A DNA stretch of 64,000 bases from Gari tellinella (taxonomy: Eukaryota; Mollusca; Bivalvia; Cardiida; Psammobiidae), in the NCBI GenBank assembly GCA_922989275.2, contig OV277869.1, positions 20,594,189-20,658,188 of the forward strand, in the 5' to 3' direction. Below are positions 1 to 11,239 of this stretch, piece after piece. Positions within the stretch are counted from its first letter, which is position 1. Every line of letters begins with the position of its first letter. The notes under the pieces were generated by a model that worked only from the letters and a program-made list of their open reading frames with translations, ran no database searches and was not told the DNA's origin. The translations under genes were made by a program, and so were the position numbers.

Positions 1-1317
1 AATGGTATACCTCTGAACATGCAAATATATTAAAACATGTTAAAGCTAAACATCATACGACACTCAATCTGAACCCCTAATTATGTCGTTTAGACACTGT
101 CACTAATAGTCTGTAATCCACACAGGATAATGCCACTTAGGCTTAAATTTCCACACAGGAAAAACACCACACAGATAGTCTATTACAAATGCCACTTAGG
201 CGTATTAATGTCTATGCCACACATACTGGGTACTGATAACGCACTAAGGCATATACGTGTCTATATCTGAATATATATGCCACACAGGCTATGTCACTTA
301 ACGATCCACACTCGTTTTACCATATTATGTTTCTGTAAACACCTATCAATAGTCTTTATTATTTCCAAAACTCTCTCACACACCACGGTATATAAAACCG
401 ACCAAACATTGACCATATCAACTTGGTCATATTAATTAAAACAAAAGGGAGTTAAAACCAAAAGTATGTCACCACACAAGTAAGTTATGTGTAGAAAAAT
501 ACAAAGCATATACTATGCTAGTCATATATACATTCAGCTAGTCAATGTATTATATGAAAGTATGGATTATAACATCAGTCACTGTGTTTTATAACACACC
601 CTAAAATTTTGTTCCTAGCTCCTAGACTAAGTCCTAAGTGCTAATCTTATTACTCTGGCTCCTGGACTAACCACTCTCAATGCTCCGGTACTATTATATG
701 GAAATAGTTAAAATAAATGTCACCATGGTAGGGTCTGTCACTATATAAAGTTCATATGGAATGTTCTCGCCAAAATACTGCCAAGTAAGTACGCCTTAAG
801 TGTATGTTTCTGTCCCCAAATATGCCTTTAAAACGGGACTTCTATGGGTAAAGGATGGTAGGCTATAGCTCATGCAGGGTATGAAATGGCAACATTCTCA
901 AAAAAACCATACAGGGAATCGCCTTTTCAATCTACAAATAAAAGAGGGCTACTAACTACTGTGTAAAACTAACAACAAATAACATGCAAAATTCACGCGA
1001 AATACAGCATAATTAACTACGTGTATGTGTATGGTCGGGACGGGGGGAAAAGACACTTACATATATCTCACAAATTAATTTGTGTACTAACGGCCAAATT
1101 ACAACATGGTGGACGTGGTCACTTCAAGAATCTAATATGTTCTGCACTATGTACATGGAAATTATTTCACAACTGAGATAACCAAAGTCAATCGTGCATA
1201 CCGCTAGTGGACAGCCAATTTTCTATAGGTATACACACAAAAAACCAATGACCACTTCTCACAGTCAGTCTCACTCTGTTACATACAGTGGAACCCTGTT
1301 ACTACTAAAATACTTGA
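1..1317. other. AT-rich region without a recognisable gene
   Basis: No open frame with recognisable protein similarity is visible. The first 300 bases reuse short words such as TGCCACTTAGGC and CCACACAGG, which suggests old degenerate repeat DNA. The word ACGACACTCAATCTG near position 58 recurs at 7771, next to a pogo-like repeat end, so the left edge may hold a fragment of the same family. Nothing else here can be supported. Confidence 0.5.
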
Positions 1318-1791
1318 CATATCCGATGGTTCAGAAAAGTTCCGAGAAACTTAAGGAACGTTCCAGTGGCGTTTCAGATGGTTCAGGAATGTCCCGAGTG
1401 TGTATCATGTGGTTCAGGAACGTTCCCAGATGGCCAAGTAACGTTCCGGTGGCGTTTCAGATGGTTCAAGATGTTTCAGTAACGCTCAAATGTTGTTTCC
1501 GAAGCTTCAGGAACGTCCCCAGAGTGTTTCAGATGGTTCAGGGTCGTCACGATGGCGTTTTAATGGTTAAAATGACATTTAAGATGGTGCATGAACGTTC
1601 CCTGAGTGCCTCCGATTGTTTAGAAACATTCCAAGATGGTTAAGGTACGTTCCGTTGGCGTTTCAGATGGTTCGGGAACGTCCCGATGGCATTTCAGATG
1701 GTTTAGGAACGTTCCAGTGGCGTTTCAGGTGGTTTAGGAACGTTCCGGTGGCGTTTCAGATGGTTCAGGATTATTCCGATGGCGTTTAAGA
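1318..1791 (+). repeat. Island of the ~31-bp satellite in inverted orientation
   Basis: This block of about 470 bp consists of the same monomer as the large array at 40-53 kb but on the opposite strand: GTTTCAGATGGTTCAGGAACG is repeated with substitutions. It is 38 kb from the main array. The 149-codon open frame at 1194-1643 runs through it and is a tandem-repeat artefact. Either the satellite once reached this far and was inverted, or a small piece was copied here. Confidence 0.9.
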
Positions 1792-1896
1792 TTTGTGTGC
1801 GTAAATATATCTATTTAAATATAAGAAACCGGAACATATTATCTTAAACCAATCGGTATTTGTTATGGTAGACAGTTTTATCTTCAGATAAAACAT

Positions 1897-2790
1897 ATAC
1901 TTAGCAAAAATAGATACTTTACATTCTTTAGAGCCGATTTAAGCGATGTTATAATGACGTTTCATGAAATATACGCATATTTCATAATGGAGTAATTGAT
2001 AAAGACCATACAAAACCACATTCTCGCTAAGTTGTACCGCGCACGACGTAGCACGCTTTACACTTCCGGTATTTAGCACTGACGGCGAGTTAACCTATTC
2101 AGCGTTGATTTCAAGTTTACTAATGCAACAGATGCACGCAGGCTTAAGCCAAACACCAAAAAAACAAAGTTGTAAACATTTTCGTTTCATAACTGAGATG
2201 CCACAGCTTTCTGAAAATCACAGAAGTCAGACCATTTGGCTTGCTTACGGCGGACGCGTCATAAACTGATGTTGCGCATCATTTTGTACGCAAACGGTAG
2301 ACACTTCATATGCTGACTACTCGTTACAGAGTTACTGGGTAGGTCCAGGAACGCTAGAGATCGTTTACGTCGCGTAGAGACGACCACACTCTTACGTTAA
2401 CGTATCGACGTAACAGCTTCATCCCAGCAACGGTTACTTCTCGGCGGTTTTGGATCACTGCCGAGACAATAAAGAATCATCTGTAGCAATGTCACGATCC
2501 TACCCGTACCCATAGACCGTATACTTTGAAAATCTTAACTGCACGCACAAGGCCCAGAATAACGTCAACGTCATGCCCTAGCCTGCAGTATCATCAGATC
2601 TAAAACCCATAGAGCATGTATGGGTTAAACTTGGCGACGGGTGCCGAACAATTACCAGATTGACACTACCAACAACCTCAGACATGCTCGATTACGAAAA
2701 TTGCATGTCATCTCAAATGACGTCATTAGACGGTACATCAGAAAGGGTGTGTTGCTTGCAATAGGCGTGACGGAGGGCATGCACGCTACT
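1897..2790 (+). pseudogene. Decayed Tc1/mariner-type transposase, copy 1
   Basis: A DDE transposase relic of the Tc1 type (cut-and-paste transposition, normally inserting at TA). Around 2570-2640 the translation gives PAVSSDLKPIEHVW, matching the catalytic-core signature SPDLNPIEHVWD of Tc1 transposases, followed by KLGDG and, near 2720, NDVIRRYIRKG, like the C-terminal tail. Upstream, around 2350-2450, a degraded RDRLRR stretch fits the end of the DNA-binding region. There are many frameshifts and no full frame; the open frame at 2641-2904 is only its tail. A second, equally decayed copy lies at 16963-17690 and can be followed almost base for base, including the flank CTTAGCAAAAATAGA. The subfamily cannot be fixed by eye. 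Confidence 0.75.
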
Positions 2791-2899
2791 GAAGTGACTT
2801 TATGCAAAAAGTCACTTAAAATGAAACCGGAAAATGAAATTAACACATCTTTCAAACACGTTCACATCTCTGATAATTTTAAAATCGACCCCTATACAT

Positions 2900-3575
2900 T
2901 TTGACGTCAAATTACGACATGACGTTTGGAATTTTTTCATCACCATTGTCGAGAACTTTCAGACATTGATCCAAAGTTTTAAATTACAATAAGTTTTCTA
3001 CAAAATTGTGTTTGTAGACAGAATTGTACGCATCAGAATCCAATGTAAAGTTTCTATTTTTGCTGAGTATATATTTTCACTTTGCCTTCAAATAGTGTGC
3101 CAGTCTGTGTTTTTGTGCAGTCTGTGTTTTCTTGGTATACGATATTATGGTTTTAAAGTGTTAGGAAAGTTACAAGCAATTATTGAGTGCCATGATATTC
3201 TCTTGTTGTTGTTTTCAAATAGTACTCAACAATAGAAATGCTATTGCAAGAACATTTTATTTCCCGATACACATTAATTATTGATTAAATGTCCTGCAGA
3301 GAGTCCAGAAAGTCATTGTATATAGCGATACATGGTTCTCAGCCAGATTAAGTGAAACTGAGAAAAGAAGACAATATCACTTGTATATGAAATGTATAAG
3401 AAATGGCTAATTATATCACGTTTCAAGTTGGACTTGTTTTTATCTTGCCTCGGGGTAGTTTAGAGGTAAAAATCAAGCAAACTTTCACACCTATATTGAG
3501 TGCACAAGATTTGAACATGATTTAACTGAAAGGCGAGAATTTATTATTTCATTCATTTTTATTTTTATTTTTAAC
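2900..3575. other. No gene seen
   Basis: AT-rich DNA. The 75-codon open frame at 3008-3235 has no recognisable similarity, composition or partner, and I do not call it. At 3576 the word TTAACCCATTACCCC marks the end of a MITE-like family seen again at 58278. Confidence 0.4.
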
Positions 3576-3680
3576 CCATTACCCCAGAGCCTGTTCTAGT
3601 TTGGAAAATAGGTGACCACATATAGCAGGTTGAAAGTAAAGGAGAATGCGCTCTCAGGCACATTCTGTGTACTTTCAGTC
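3576..3680 (+). repeat. End fragment of a TTAACCCATTACCC MITE family
   Basis: The sequence TTAACCCATTACCCCAGAGCC, then a short AT stretch and AAAGTAAAGGAGAATGCGC, parallels the left end of the element at 58278-58511. Only one end is present here; it runs into the 66-bp tandem array. Confidence 0.5.
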
Positions 3681-3687
3681 TGCGTCT

Positions 3688-4005
3688 AGGGAAATATCGA
3701 GAGGAACACACTCAGTGACAGGTGTAGAGCCAAATAGTACACACAGCTCTCCTGAGTAAATATCGAGAGGAACATTCTCAGTGACAGATGTAGAGCCAAG
3801 TAGTACAGACAACTCTCCTGAGTAAATATCGAGAGGAACATTCTCAGTGTCAGGTGTAGAGCCAAATAGTACAGACAACTCTCCTGAGTAAATATCGAGA
3901 GGAACATTCTCAGTGACAGGTGTAGAGCCAAATAGTACAGACAACTCTCCTGAGTAAATATGGAGAGGAACACACTCAGTGACAGGTGTAGAGCCAAAAA
4001 GGAAA
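3688..4005. repeat. 66-bp tandem array, five units
   Basis: The word TATCGAGAGGAACA recurs at 3695, 3761, 3827, 3893 and (as TATGGAGAGG) 3959, an exact 66-bp period. Each unit also carries CTCAGTGACAGGTGTAGAGCC and AATAGTACAGACA. Since 66 is 22 codons, two minus-strand frames stay open across the array (115 and 137 codons), which explains those open frames without a real gene. Unit-to-unit identity is high, so the expansion looks recent compared with the decayed block to the right. Confidence 0.95.
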
Positions 4006-4474
4006 AGACAATAAACCAACATGAGGACATATCTAGCTTGTTGTTTTTGTTGTTGGCGTACATGTGCTTAACACTCACAGGACAGATTGGTACAGACAAG
4101 CTGGAGGATTACGTGCATAGCTGTTTTCAATTACCTCGCCATATTGGCAGACATGCTCCGTCTTCAGAGGATTTTAAATACCCAAATAAAGGGTATAGCG
4201 GCTATTGAATGATTGGCGCACTCCACTAAATCAGGCCAGTAAATAAGCTGAACATAGCTTCCCATGAGCAACTCCATTCCGACAAAGTTAAACTTTAAGG
4301 GTGCTTGATGTCGCATAATCCCTAAAGATGATTTGAGATCGGTTCTCTCTGCTCAAAAGGATAACAACTTTTTTCTATTGGCCCCATTGATTTCATTTCT
4401 TATCTATTGTGTTAGTGTGTACAATGCCCAGTGAAACACACAACTAAGGTAAGAACTTCAGCCAAGTGCCGAAT

Positions 4475-5115
4475 ATCTAGCTTGAACGGAACAAACTCAT
4501 TGACAGGCGTAGAGCCAAATAGTACAGACAATAAACCTAAGGACATACTTAGCTTGAATTGAACAAACTCAATGGCAGCCAAATAGTACAGATGGAGAAA
4601 TACCTAGTGTGAACGGAACAAACTCAGCGACAGGTAGTACAGACTTAGGTAGTACAGACTTAGGGAAATCTCTAGTGGAACAGGAACGCACACAGTGACA
4701 GATTTAGAGCCAAATAGTACAGAGAACACCATTGATGAAATATCTAAAATTGAACAAACGCAGCGACAGGTGAGGAGACAAACAGTACAGTCAATACCCC
4801 CTGGATAATTAACCTCTGAATACGGAACCAATGCAGATACAAACGATACCCGAAACGGAGCAAACTCATTGACAGGTGTAGAGCAAAATAGTACAGAGGG
4901 TCAAACTCAGCGACAATTATAGAGACAAACAGTACAGACAACACCCCTGAGGAAATATCTAGTGGAAACACAAAAACGCAGCGTTAGGGGAGGTGACAAA
5001 CAGTACCCTGGAAAAGTAACCGCGTACAAATGAATATACACGTTTAGACCAAATTATTTCAGCCAAAACCCTTGGGGAAGTTACTAGTGAAATTGAAAGA
5101 AATGAGGAGAAATGT
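4475..5115. repeat. Diverged remnant of the 66-bp tandem family
   Basis: The same phrases (GGAACAAACTCA, GACAGGTGTAGAGCCAAATAGTACAG) recur at irregular spacing with many substitutions and indels. This looks like an older part of the 3688-4005 array; the ~470 bp between them lacks clear units. Minus-strand open frames here are shadows of the repeat. Confidence 0.8.
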
Positions 5116-5169
5116 GTAGAGTCAGGTTCTGTTCTCCAAAATAAGGAGCAGATACGCATAACTTATCAT

Positions 5170-5423
5170 GAAGAGGATATTCTTTCCCTAGTGTAGATCA
5201 TGACATAAAATCCTTAACAAAGTTTGTTTTAATGTTTTTATTATTCCCAATAGAACCGGCTTTTCCCCTAGTTTTCTTCTTCTTTTTTTTTGTCTGTTTG
5301 TTTGTTTGGTCTTTGTTTATTCTTTTTTTTCTAATGTTCGACTTATTGCAGTTATAACACATTCAACCCTAAAGACGAGAGTACTCGTCATTTACAAACA
5401 GGGTACCTGAGAAGAGTACAATT
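5170..5423. other. T-rich low-complexity DNA
   Basis: A pyrimidine-rich stretch (about 5265-5335) with TTTGTTTGTTTG-like runs. No gene or RNA is visible. Confidence 0.5.
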
Positions 5424-5452
5424 CAGGAACGTTCCAAAGGTGTTTCCGATGA
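5424..5452 (+). repeat. One-monomer relic of the satellite
   Basis: TTCAGGAACGTTCC followed by GGTGTTTCCGATGA is a single satellite monomer in the same orientation as the 1318-1791 island. It directly abuts the left flank of the Harbinger-type MITE. Confidence 0.6.
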
Positions 5453-5465
5453 CATTTATGTCTAA

Positions 5466-6591
5466 TACCCCCACTCCACGAGACGGCACTCGATGGCGAT
5501 CTCCGCGCTCCGACAGAGCCCCATAGGTCGCCTCAGGAGGAGGCTATCTAACGGCATTTACGACCCTATGCGTTCAGATTACGCTCCGATGGCGATCCGT
5601 TAGAGATCTGTAAGATCCGATAGCGATTTCATGGTCATTGGTCACCACCCTATTCATAAAATTTTGCGCTCTTGTATGATCAGATTGCGCTTCGTTGGCG
5701 CTCAAAGGCTACTATTATGCGATCTATTGCGCTCTATTGGCGCTCCGATGGTGACCATTGCGACCTATGGCGCTCAAATGAGATCCGATAGCGATGTCGG
5801 CGACCGATGGAGACCCATTACCGCACTGTTAGCGCTCTACTTGATCTGATTAGGGAGATATCCTATGAAGATCTGTGGCGCTCTGCCGCGCTCATTCGTT
5901 TTAAATTCGCTAGCAGATATTTAGGCAAATAGCCATACATATAGCTGCTTTCTTTTTGACTTGTGTCCACTCAATGTAGTAAAATAGTAATGCATTTCGT
6001 TAGTACGCAGCCACAGGTCACTAGAAATCTGTGTTTTTATATTTAATAGTTACTACAAATGTTCTAACGCACATCAAACTCAATGTTAACGCCATTATAT
6101 TAACACACTTTTTGGTATCATAATTGTATGGGTGTATAACAGTTGGATCCGGATGAGACGTCGAGTTACATCATGCAATTTGGATATACTGATAGAAAAT
6201 ACTATCGGGTATTTTAAAATGCAGAGACTCGCTATCAATCGCTGTGGAGCACGAGGTATCTACTGATTTGCTTTGTTGGATGATGGTGGCGCTCTAAGAT
6301 GATCCGATAGCTCTCTAGTTACGATCTTGGTGATCAAGTAGCGCTCCGATGGCGACTAAGGCGATCAATTAGCGATCTGATGGCGTTCTGGTCGGAGCGC
6401 CACGGATCTTTGTGCAGGGGAGTAAACCGACGGCGACCTTGCCGATTATGGAGATCAGATAGCGAGCCATTTGCGCTCAGGCAGCGTTCCTGGCGTTCTC
6501 GGCGCTCTGCATGGCGACCTGCGGCGCTCTGTCATGCGGCGCTGGCGCTCTGACAGAGCGCCATAGATCGCCGTCTCGTGGAATGGGGGTA
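5466..6591. mobile_element. Non-autonomous PIF/Harbinger-type transposon (MITE)
   Basis: The two ends are inverted repeats: TACCCCCACTCCACGAGA at 5466 and the complement of TACCCCCATTCCACGAGA ending at 6591, 21 of 22 terminal bases matching. TAA flanks both sides (5463-5465 and 6592-6594). A three-base TWA target duplication is the signature of the PIF/Harbinger superfamily. The 1126-bp interior has no transposase; it is made of degenerate phrases such as GGCGCTC, GCGATC and GATGGCGA on both strands. It would depend on a transposase supplied from elsewhere; the HARBI1-like relic at 20.8-22.8 kb has different ends and is not its obvious partner. Confidence 0.75.
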
Positions 6592-6652
6592 TAACATTTA
6601 TACTGATGCAATGTAGTCTGACATTTTGATAGCATAAATATACAGTAAAACC

Positions 6653-7650
6653 CAGTTATAGTGAACTCTGATACAGTGAATTTCTTGTTATAGTGAATCG
6701 AAATCGATTCCCCGGCGAAAAGCCTCTATAGCCTATACAAAATTTGGTTATAGTGCAGTTTCGTATATAGTGAATCAAATCTCAGGTCCCGAAATGATTA
6801 AAATTGAATAAAATGCCTGCGTTATAGTGGAGTCGAACCTGGAGGCATAATTAGTTCAGCATGTATATTTTTTGCATACTTTGATACATTACCTAATCAG
6901 AAGATATTTTAGTAAAGTAATAAAAGTAGCTCATTAATTTTATAGATACAAAAGTTACAGTAAGATGTTTAAAGTACATTTTTATTTAATTAGAATTGTA
7001 TAATCTAATAATTGATTAGGGTTAAATTATACATGTACTTACAATTTACATACATTTAACAAGATCATAGAGATCTATTATATAAATCCATTTCAATTTA
7101 TTTCCTACAATGACACTTAAACACTCAAATGTCACACCTCAAATAACTAATTGTTGAACCATAAATGTTTGACCATGTGCTAAAAAGTGTTAAAACACTA
7201 TCTTAAAGTCTTTAAATACAGGGTGATAATTGCTGAAGGGAGTCACATTTCATGGTCACTTGTCACATAAGACATGTAGTCTCTGATTCAGGTTAAACTG
7301 TTGGGAGCCTCAAGTAAGGTCACATAAGACAGATAGTATCTTAAAACAGACGGTCACTAAGGCATGTTCGACTGTACATGTACACTGAATTAGCCTAAAC
7401 ATATAAAGTTACTTTACATGAATGAATAGTTATTATTTACTGTTGTATAACATGTATTTCACTTAAATACAGATTCAGCTACACATACATGTACATGTAG
7501 ATCTATGCACTGTACATATACAAGTATATAAATCCATATTTGAGTTGAAAAATTATAGCGAATTATTTCACTATATCAATATAGTGAAGTATGCTTATAG
7601 TGAAGTAAATCTGGTGGTCCCCTGAAATTCACTATATCAGAGTTTTACTG
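6653..7650. mobile_element. Non-autonomous pogo/Tigger-type MITE
   Basis: The element starts CAGTAAAACCCAGTTATAGT and ends with the complement of CAGTAAAACTCTGATATAGT, flanked by TA at 6651-6652 and 7651-7652. CAGT ends plus a TA duplication are typical of the pogo/Tigger branch of Tc1/mariner. Subterminal copies of TTATAGTGAA and TATAGTGAAT recur on both ends. The 998-bp interior is AT-rich with no transposase frame. Confidence 0.8.
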
Positions 7651-7668
7651 TAATGATGAGTGACAAGC

Positions 7669-7722
7669 AGCTTGAATCCAGATCAGATGCTGCTTTATGT
7701 ACTTCTGATCTGGATTCAAGCT
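7669..7722. repeat. Perfect 19-bp-arm hairpin
   Basis: AGCTTGAATCCAGATCAGA at 7669-7687 is exactly complementary to 7704-7722, with a 16-base loop. It sits 18 bp outside the pogo-type MITE. Confidence 0.9.
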
Positions 7723-7739
7723 GTAAGCCAAGTCTTAAT

Positions 7740-7830
7740 TTTCCCTCCCTATAACAACTCCCTCTGAACTACGACACTCAATCTGTGTCTCTCATTGAGT
7801 GTCGTTGTAAAGAGGTTTCACTGTATTAGA
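7740..7830. repeat. Fragment of another pogo-like end with inner hairpin
   Basis: ACGACACTCAAT (7771-7782) pairs with ATTGAGTGTCGT (7794-7805), followed by AAGAGGTTTCACTGTA, which resembles a pogo-type terminal repeat ending in ACTG+TA. No matching left end is clear. Confidence 0.5.
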
Positions 7831-7953
7831 ACTGTATGTTAATTACCAGGTGTCAAAGTATTCGGCCAGTCTTGGATGCCACCAGATCTTCGTCTTGTTG
7901 TCCGACAGGTAGAGCTTCCTGACATCCTTACTGATTGTCCTGTGGTGAAAGTC

Positions 7954-8023
7954 GTGAACATAAGACTGTTATATTTTCACTCGTGGCTTCGCCACTCGTG
8001 AAAATATAACGTCTGATGTTCAC
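7954..8023. repeat. 70-bp foldback hairpin
   Basis: The segment reads nearly identically on both strands around the centre GGCTTCGCC at about 7989, with arms containing TATTTTCACTCGTGGC and its complement. Short foldbacks with this core are, from memory, common in mollusc genomes. No coding content. Confidence 0.85.
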
Positions 8024-8419
8024 TCAATGGATTAAATTTCTATCTTATACTGAAAAAAACAATTATCCTCTATATCTTCATCTTCGTCAGATCTACTGAC
8101 CACATAGTCACTTTCACCACTAGATAGATCATTTTTTTCGCCAACCGCATCCATGTTATCTAATCCTGTGTAATTGAACGGCGAGATCTGGACATTCTAG
8201 CTGAAGAGAAAGCAGACATTGGCGGCATTTTATAGGGTCCACCGTCGTGTCGACGAAAAACAAGCTACAACTGAATGCACTGTTGTTCTACCATATAGTA
8301 CCCAAAACCTCTGACGAACTTGCCAATTTATAAATTTTGCTTGTGCACTTTTTCCACGTTCAATTGTGTCAGCCTTTCCTTTGGGGGAAGTAAGATGAGA
8401 TATCTCGCACTCTTACTTT

Positions 8420-11190
8420 AACTTGAATTCTGCAGTCTTCCTTGACTTCTTAATAATCCCCATTTGTCAATGTATAGTCCTAATTGTCTCTGAAGGTTAA
8501 AAGGTTTCTGTTCTCGAATACCTTCAAAACACATTGGCGAAGTTCTTCTTTTGCACATACATTAGCCATATCCTTTCCGCTTCCTGTAATTCTTCACATT
8601 TCACATCGATTTCCTTTTCAGTTTTTTCACAAATCTCAGAGCAAAGGCTGTAATTCTGATTAGCTTTGAAATTGAGGAATAGCTCTAACAGTTAATGTTG
8701 AATAAGGCACTTGGACCAGTCATTTTCTTTTTCACAGTGTGTACTTCTCCAGGACTACACGAGATAGAAGAGATGTCAGAACACCTAGGAATTGTGAAAG
8801 AATCTGTAGGAATATTTTCAGGACCATGCCACCACATGAAGTTTTTTCGTAGATCACTCACTGTTGTTCCACGTTTTGCTATGTCGACGAGTTTCTTTTT
8901 TGTATTGATATAACACATTAGCACGTCTTCCTTCGTGTGCCTTTCATTAACTCTGTTTTACAAACACAGTTAGACATTTATTTGCTTTAAGCCACGCAAG
9001 AAGACACACTGTGAGTCTGTTAACAAACACAAGTTCTGAATTGGCAGTTTCAGCTGTTCATTGACAAACTTCAAACATCTCACGCCAAATAAAACGGCCA
9101 TCAACTCTATCCTTGGAATTGTCATTGGTTTCACTCACTCACTCATTCACTCACTCACTCATCCCTTGACTGATTGTCTCGTCGTAGGGGGGATTCTGAT
9201 GTCGAAGAAGCTGTCCTTTGTCTCCAACCTGGTCTATCTGCAGCATATGTTATCAGCTCCGGACTTTGACAGTGTTGTCCACTCTTTTACGTTGTCTGCC
9301 TTCATCGTCTACGCCCATTGGTTTCAAGTTTTAGCAAATCTACTTTGGATACGTCGTTGTTTGTCTGAGGAAGGTTAACAGCTGTTGCATAGGCTTCTTT
9401 TAAAGCATCACAAAAGCAGAATAGTTTATATACAACTTTGTCACCACACGTATTTCTAAAACATCTCAAGGCACGAAACTCTGGTTAGTACAGGTCTGAA
9501 CTGATTTCATCCATTCATTCTTCAAACCACCATCTTCAATGGGTTCGTCCCAATTCAATTTTCTGCTGCATTTTCTTTCTGTTGGAGTAAGAAGCTTCAC
9601 GAGCAAGAAAACAGAAGCAAACAATCCTGATGGTTAAAATACTGATGCAACAACCTTTAACATACTTCTTTTGGTCACAATATCACTATAAATTCAGCTG
9701 CTTTATTACAAGAGTGTCCACTTTGTTATTCCATGTATGTCATAGTACATTTGTTAGCTCAAGTTCTTCTACTATAGCAATGTTCACTTTGTCACTATTC
9801 GAGAACCACTCACGCAGATTCATGGATGCATCCTTAAAGTTCGACTTTGTTGTTTGGTAAAATGCTTGATCTTCATTATCTGTTCAAGTAATCATATTGT
9901 CGACGTACTAAAAGAAATTAGAAACGCAACTTTTTTAAACGTAAGATATTCATGTACAAATATTTTGCACGACTTTTCCGTGACTGCACCGAGACACATA
10001 TATACTAAAGGACTTTAGAAACACAACTCGAACTTTGGATATATATATTGTATTTGTTTATATAGTTTGGTTATAAAAGTCGTGTAGCATGACAGGACCC
10101 CTGCAGAGACAAATCATTGAGATATTTTGTTTTTGTCTTTGAAGAAGGCGTAATTACTGCATGGTGTTGGATGTAATGCTGCAAACTGTTATTCACTGAA
10201 CTATCAATTTTTTCTATAACACCTTTCTTCAATTGATCCTGAAGAACACTGAATCATACTTCTACAACAGTTCTGGTTTCCTACCCATTCTCTTCACACA
10301 CGATTTTAATCGTCCATATTGCCAACTCTCTATTTACAGGCAAGTCTGGGGTTTCTTCCTTCCATGGCCATGACACGTAATATCGGCCATTTTCAAATTT
10401 CACGGTTTCTTGAAACTTTTTCATCGCCCATTCATCCTCCGACGATGTCTGAATTGTCTACGACACCTATTGCCTCAACATTCCAAATGTCTTCCAAATC
10501 AGGTTTTGTAGAAACTGCTTCATCTAGGCTTGTATAGATACTATTCTTTACAATGTCTGTTCAATATGTCAGTATAAGCATACTTGTGTCATTTGGGTCA
10601 CTATCCACTTCGTTTGTGCGTGCAGTGAATATCCAGCCAAGTTTAGAACTGAGAAAATATAGCCCTTGTGCAATCTCTAATCTCTGGGACAAAACTATGT
10701 CCAAGTAATAGTCATTGCCTATCAAACTTTCTTATGTGGATGATTCTTTCTCAGTTGGAATTGTATCTGCAAGTTCAACACTTTTGAAAAAGTGTTCCAT
10801 TTCAGGGGATAATTTCTGTTTCATGGGATTCCTTTACAGACTTCCACTGATCGTCGGTACAATATTTGCTGTAACTGTCATTTGATCACCATTATTCAAA
10901 ATCAATCTTTGTCTTTACTGTTTTTGCCTTTTCACTGACAAATGTAACTACTTGAAAATTCTTGTTCTTCTTCTGACTTAAGTCCTAACACTTTGGCCAA
11001 TTATTCAGTGATGTATGTTCTCTGCGACCCTGAATCCAACAAGATACGAACTACTTCAGAATTAGAGCTTTTTGAATTAGTTACTTCAGCTTTTGCCGTT
11101 TGCGTCAACACCATTTTATTTGACGATATTAACAAATATTTATTCCTGGTTCGGTATAATCAAGTCATAAATATGTCCACATTTCCCAAA
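8420..11190 (-). mobile_element. BEL/Pao LTR retrotransposon ruin, copy 1
   Basis: Minus-strand pol remnants appear in the expected order going down in coordinates. Protease: RILLDSGSQRTYITE near 11040, with the DSG active site. Protease-RT linker at 10860-10340, matching copy 2 at 34040-33570. Reverse transcriptase start near 10250-10110: KKGVIEKIDSS and HHAVITPS. RNase H near 9470-8950: YKLFCFCDALKEAYATAVNL, then TIPRIELMAVLFGVR and LLTDSQCVF. A pre-integrase segment at 8930-8460 includes WWHGPENIP. Gag, integrase and LTRs are not recognisable. Frames are broken throughout, and a LINE tail splits RNase H at 9134-9315. Family assignment rests on BEL/Pao-specific phrases such as DSGSQR, TIPRLEL and HHAV. 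Confidence 0.85.
9134..9315 (-). mobile_element. 5'-truncated LINE insertion with target duplication
   Basis: Only the last ~180 bp of a LINE is present on the minus strand. It includes DNVKEWTTLS and ADRPGWRQRTASS, phrases from the conserved C-terminal tail of LINE reverse transcriptase proteins, and ends in a TGAGTGAG-type simple repeat. CATTGGTTTCA occurs at both 9123-9133 and 9316-9326, an 11-bp target-site duplication. Removing the insertion and one duplicate rejoins the host BEL/Pao RNase H reading frame across KPMTIPRIEL. The LINE is therefore younger than the BEL/Pao copy. Its family may be that of the relics at 11240-11880 and 17695-18225, but the overlap is too short to prove it. 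Confidence 0.85.
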
Positions 11191-11239
11191 AGATAAATTT
11201 TCTGCACTAGATTTTACAGCAAAAAACCAGGGACGCCGT

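Noticed and set aside
1194..1643. 149-codon plus-strand frame
   Set aside because: Most of it is the inverted satellite island.
3675..4099. Two overlapping minus-strand frames with 22-residue repeats
   Set aside because: The 66-bp tandem period keeps frames open automatically; one strand reads open in two frames at once.
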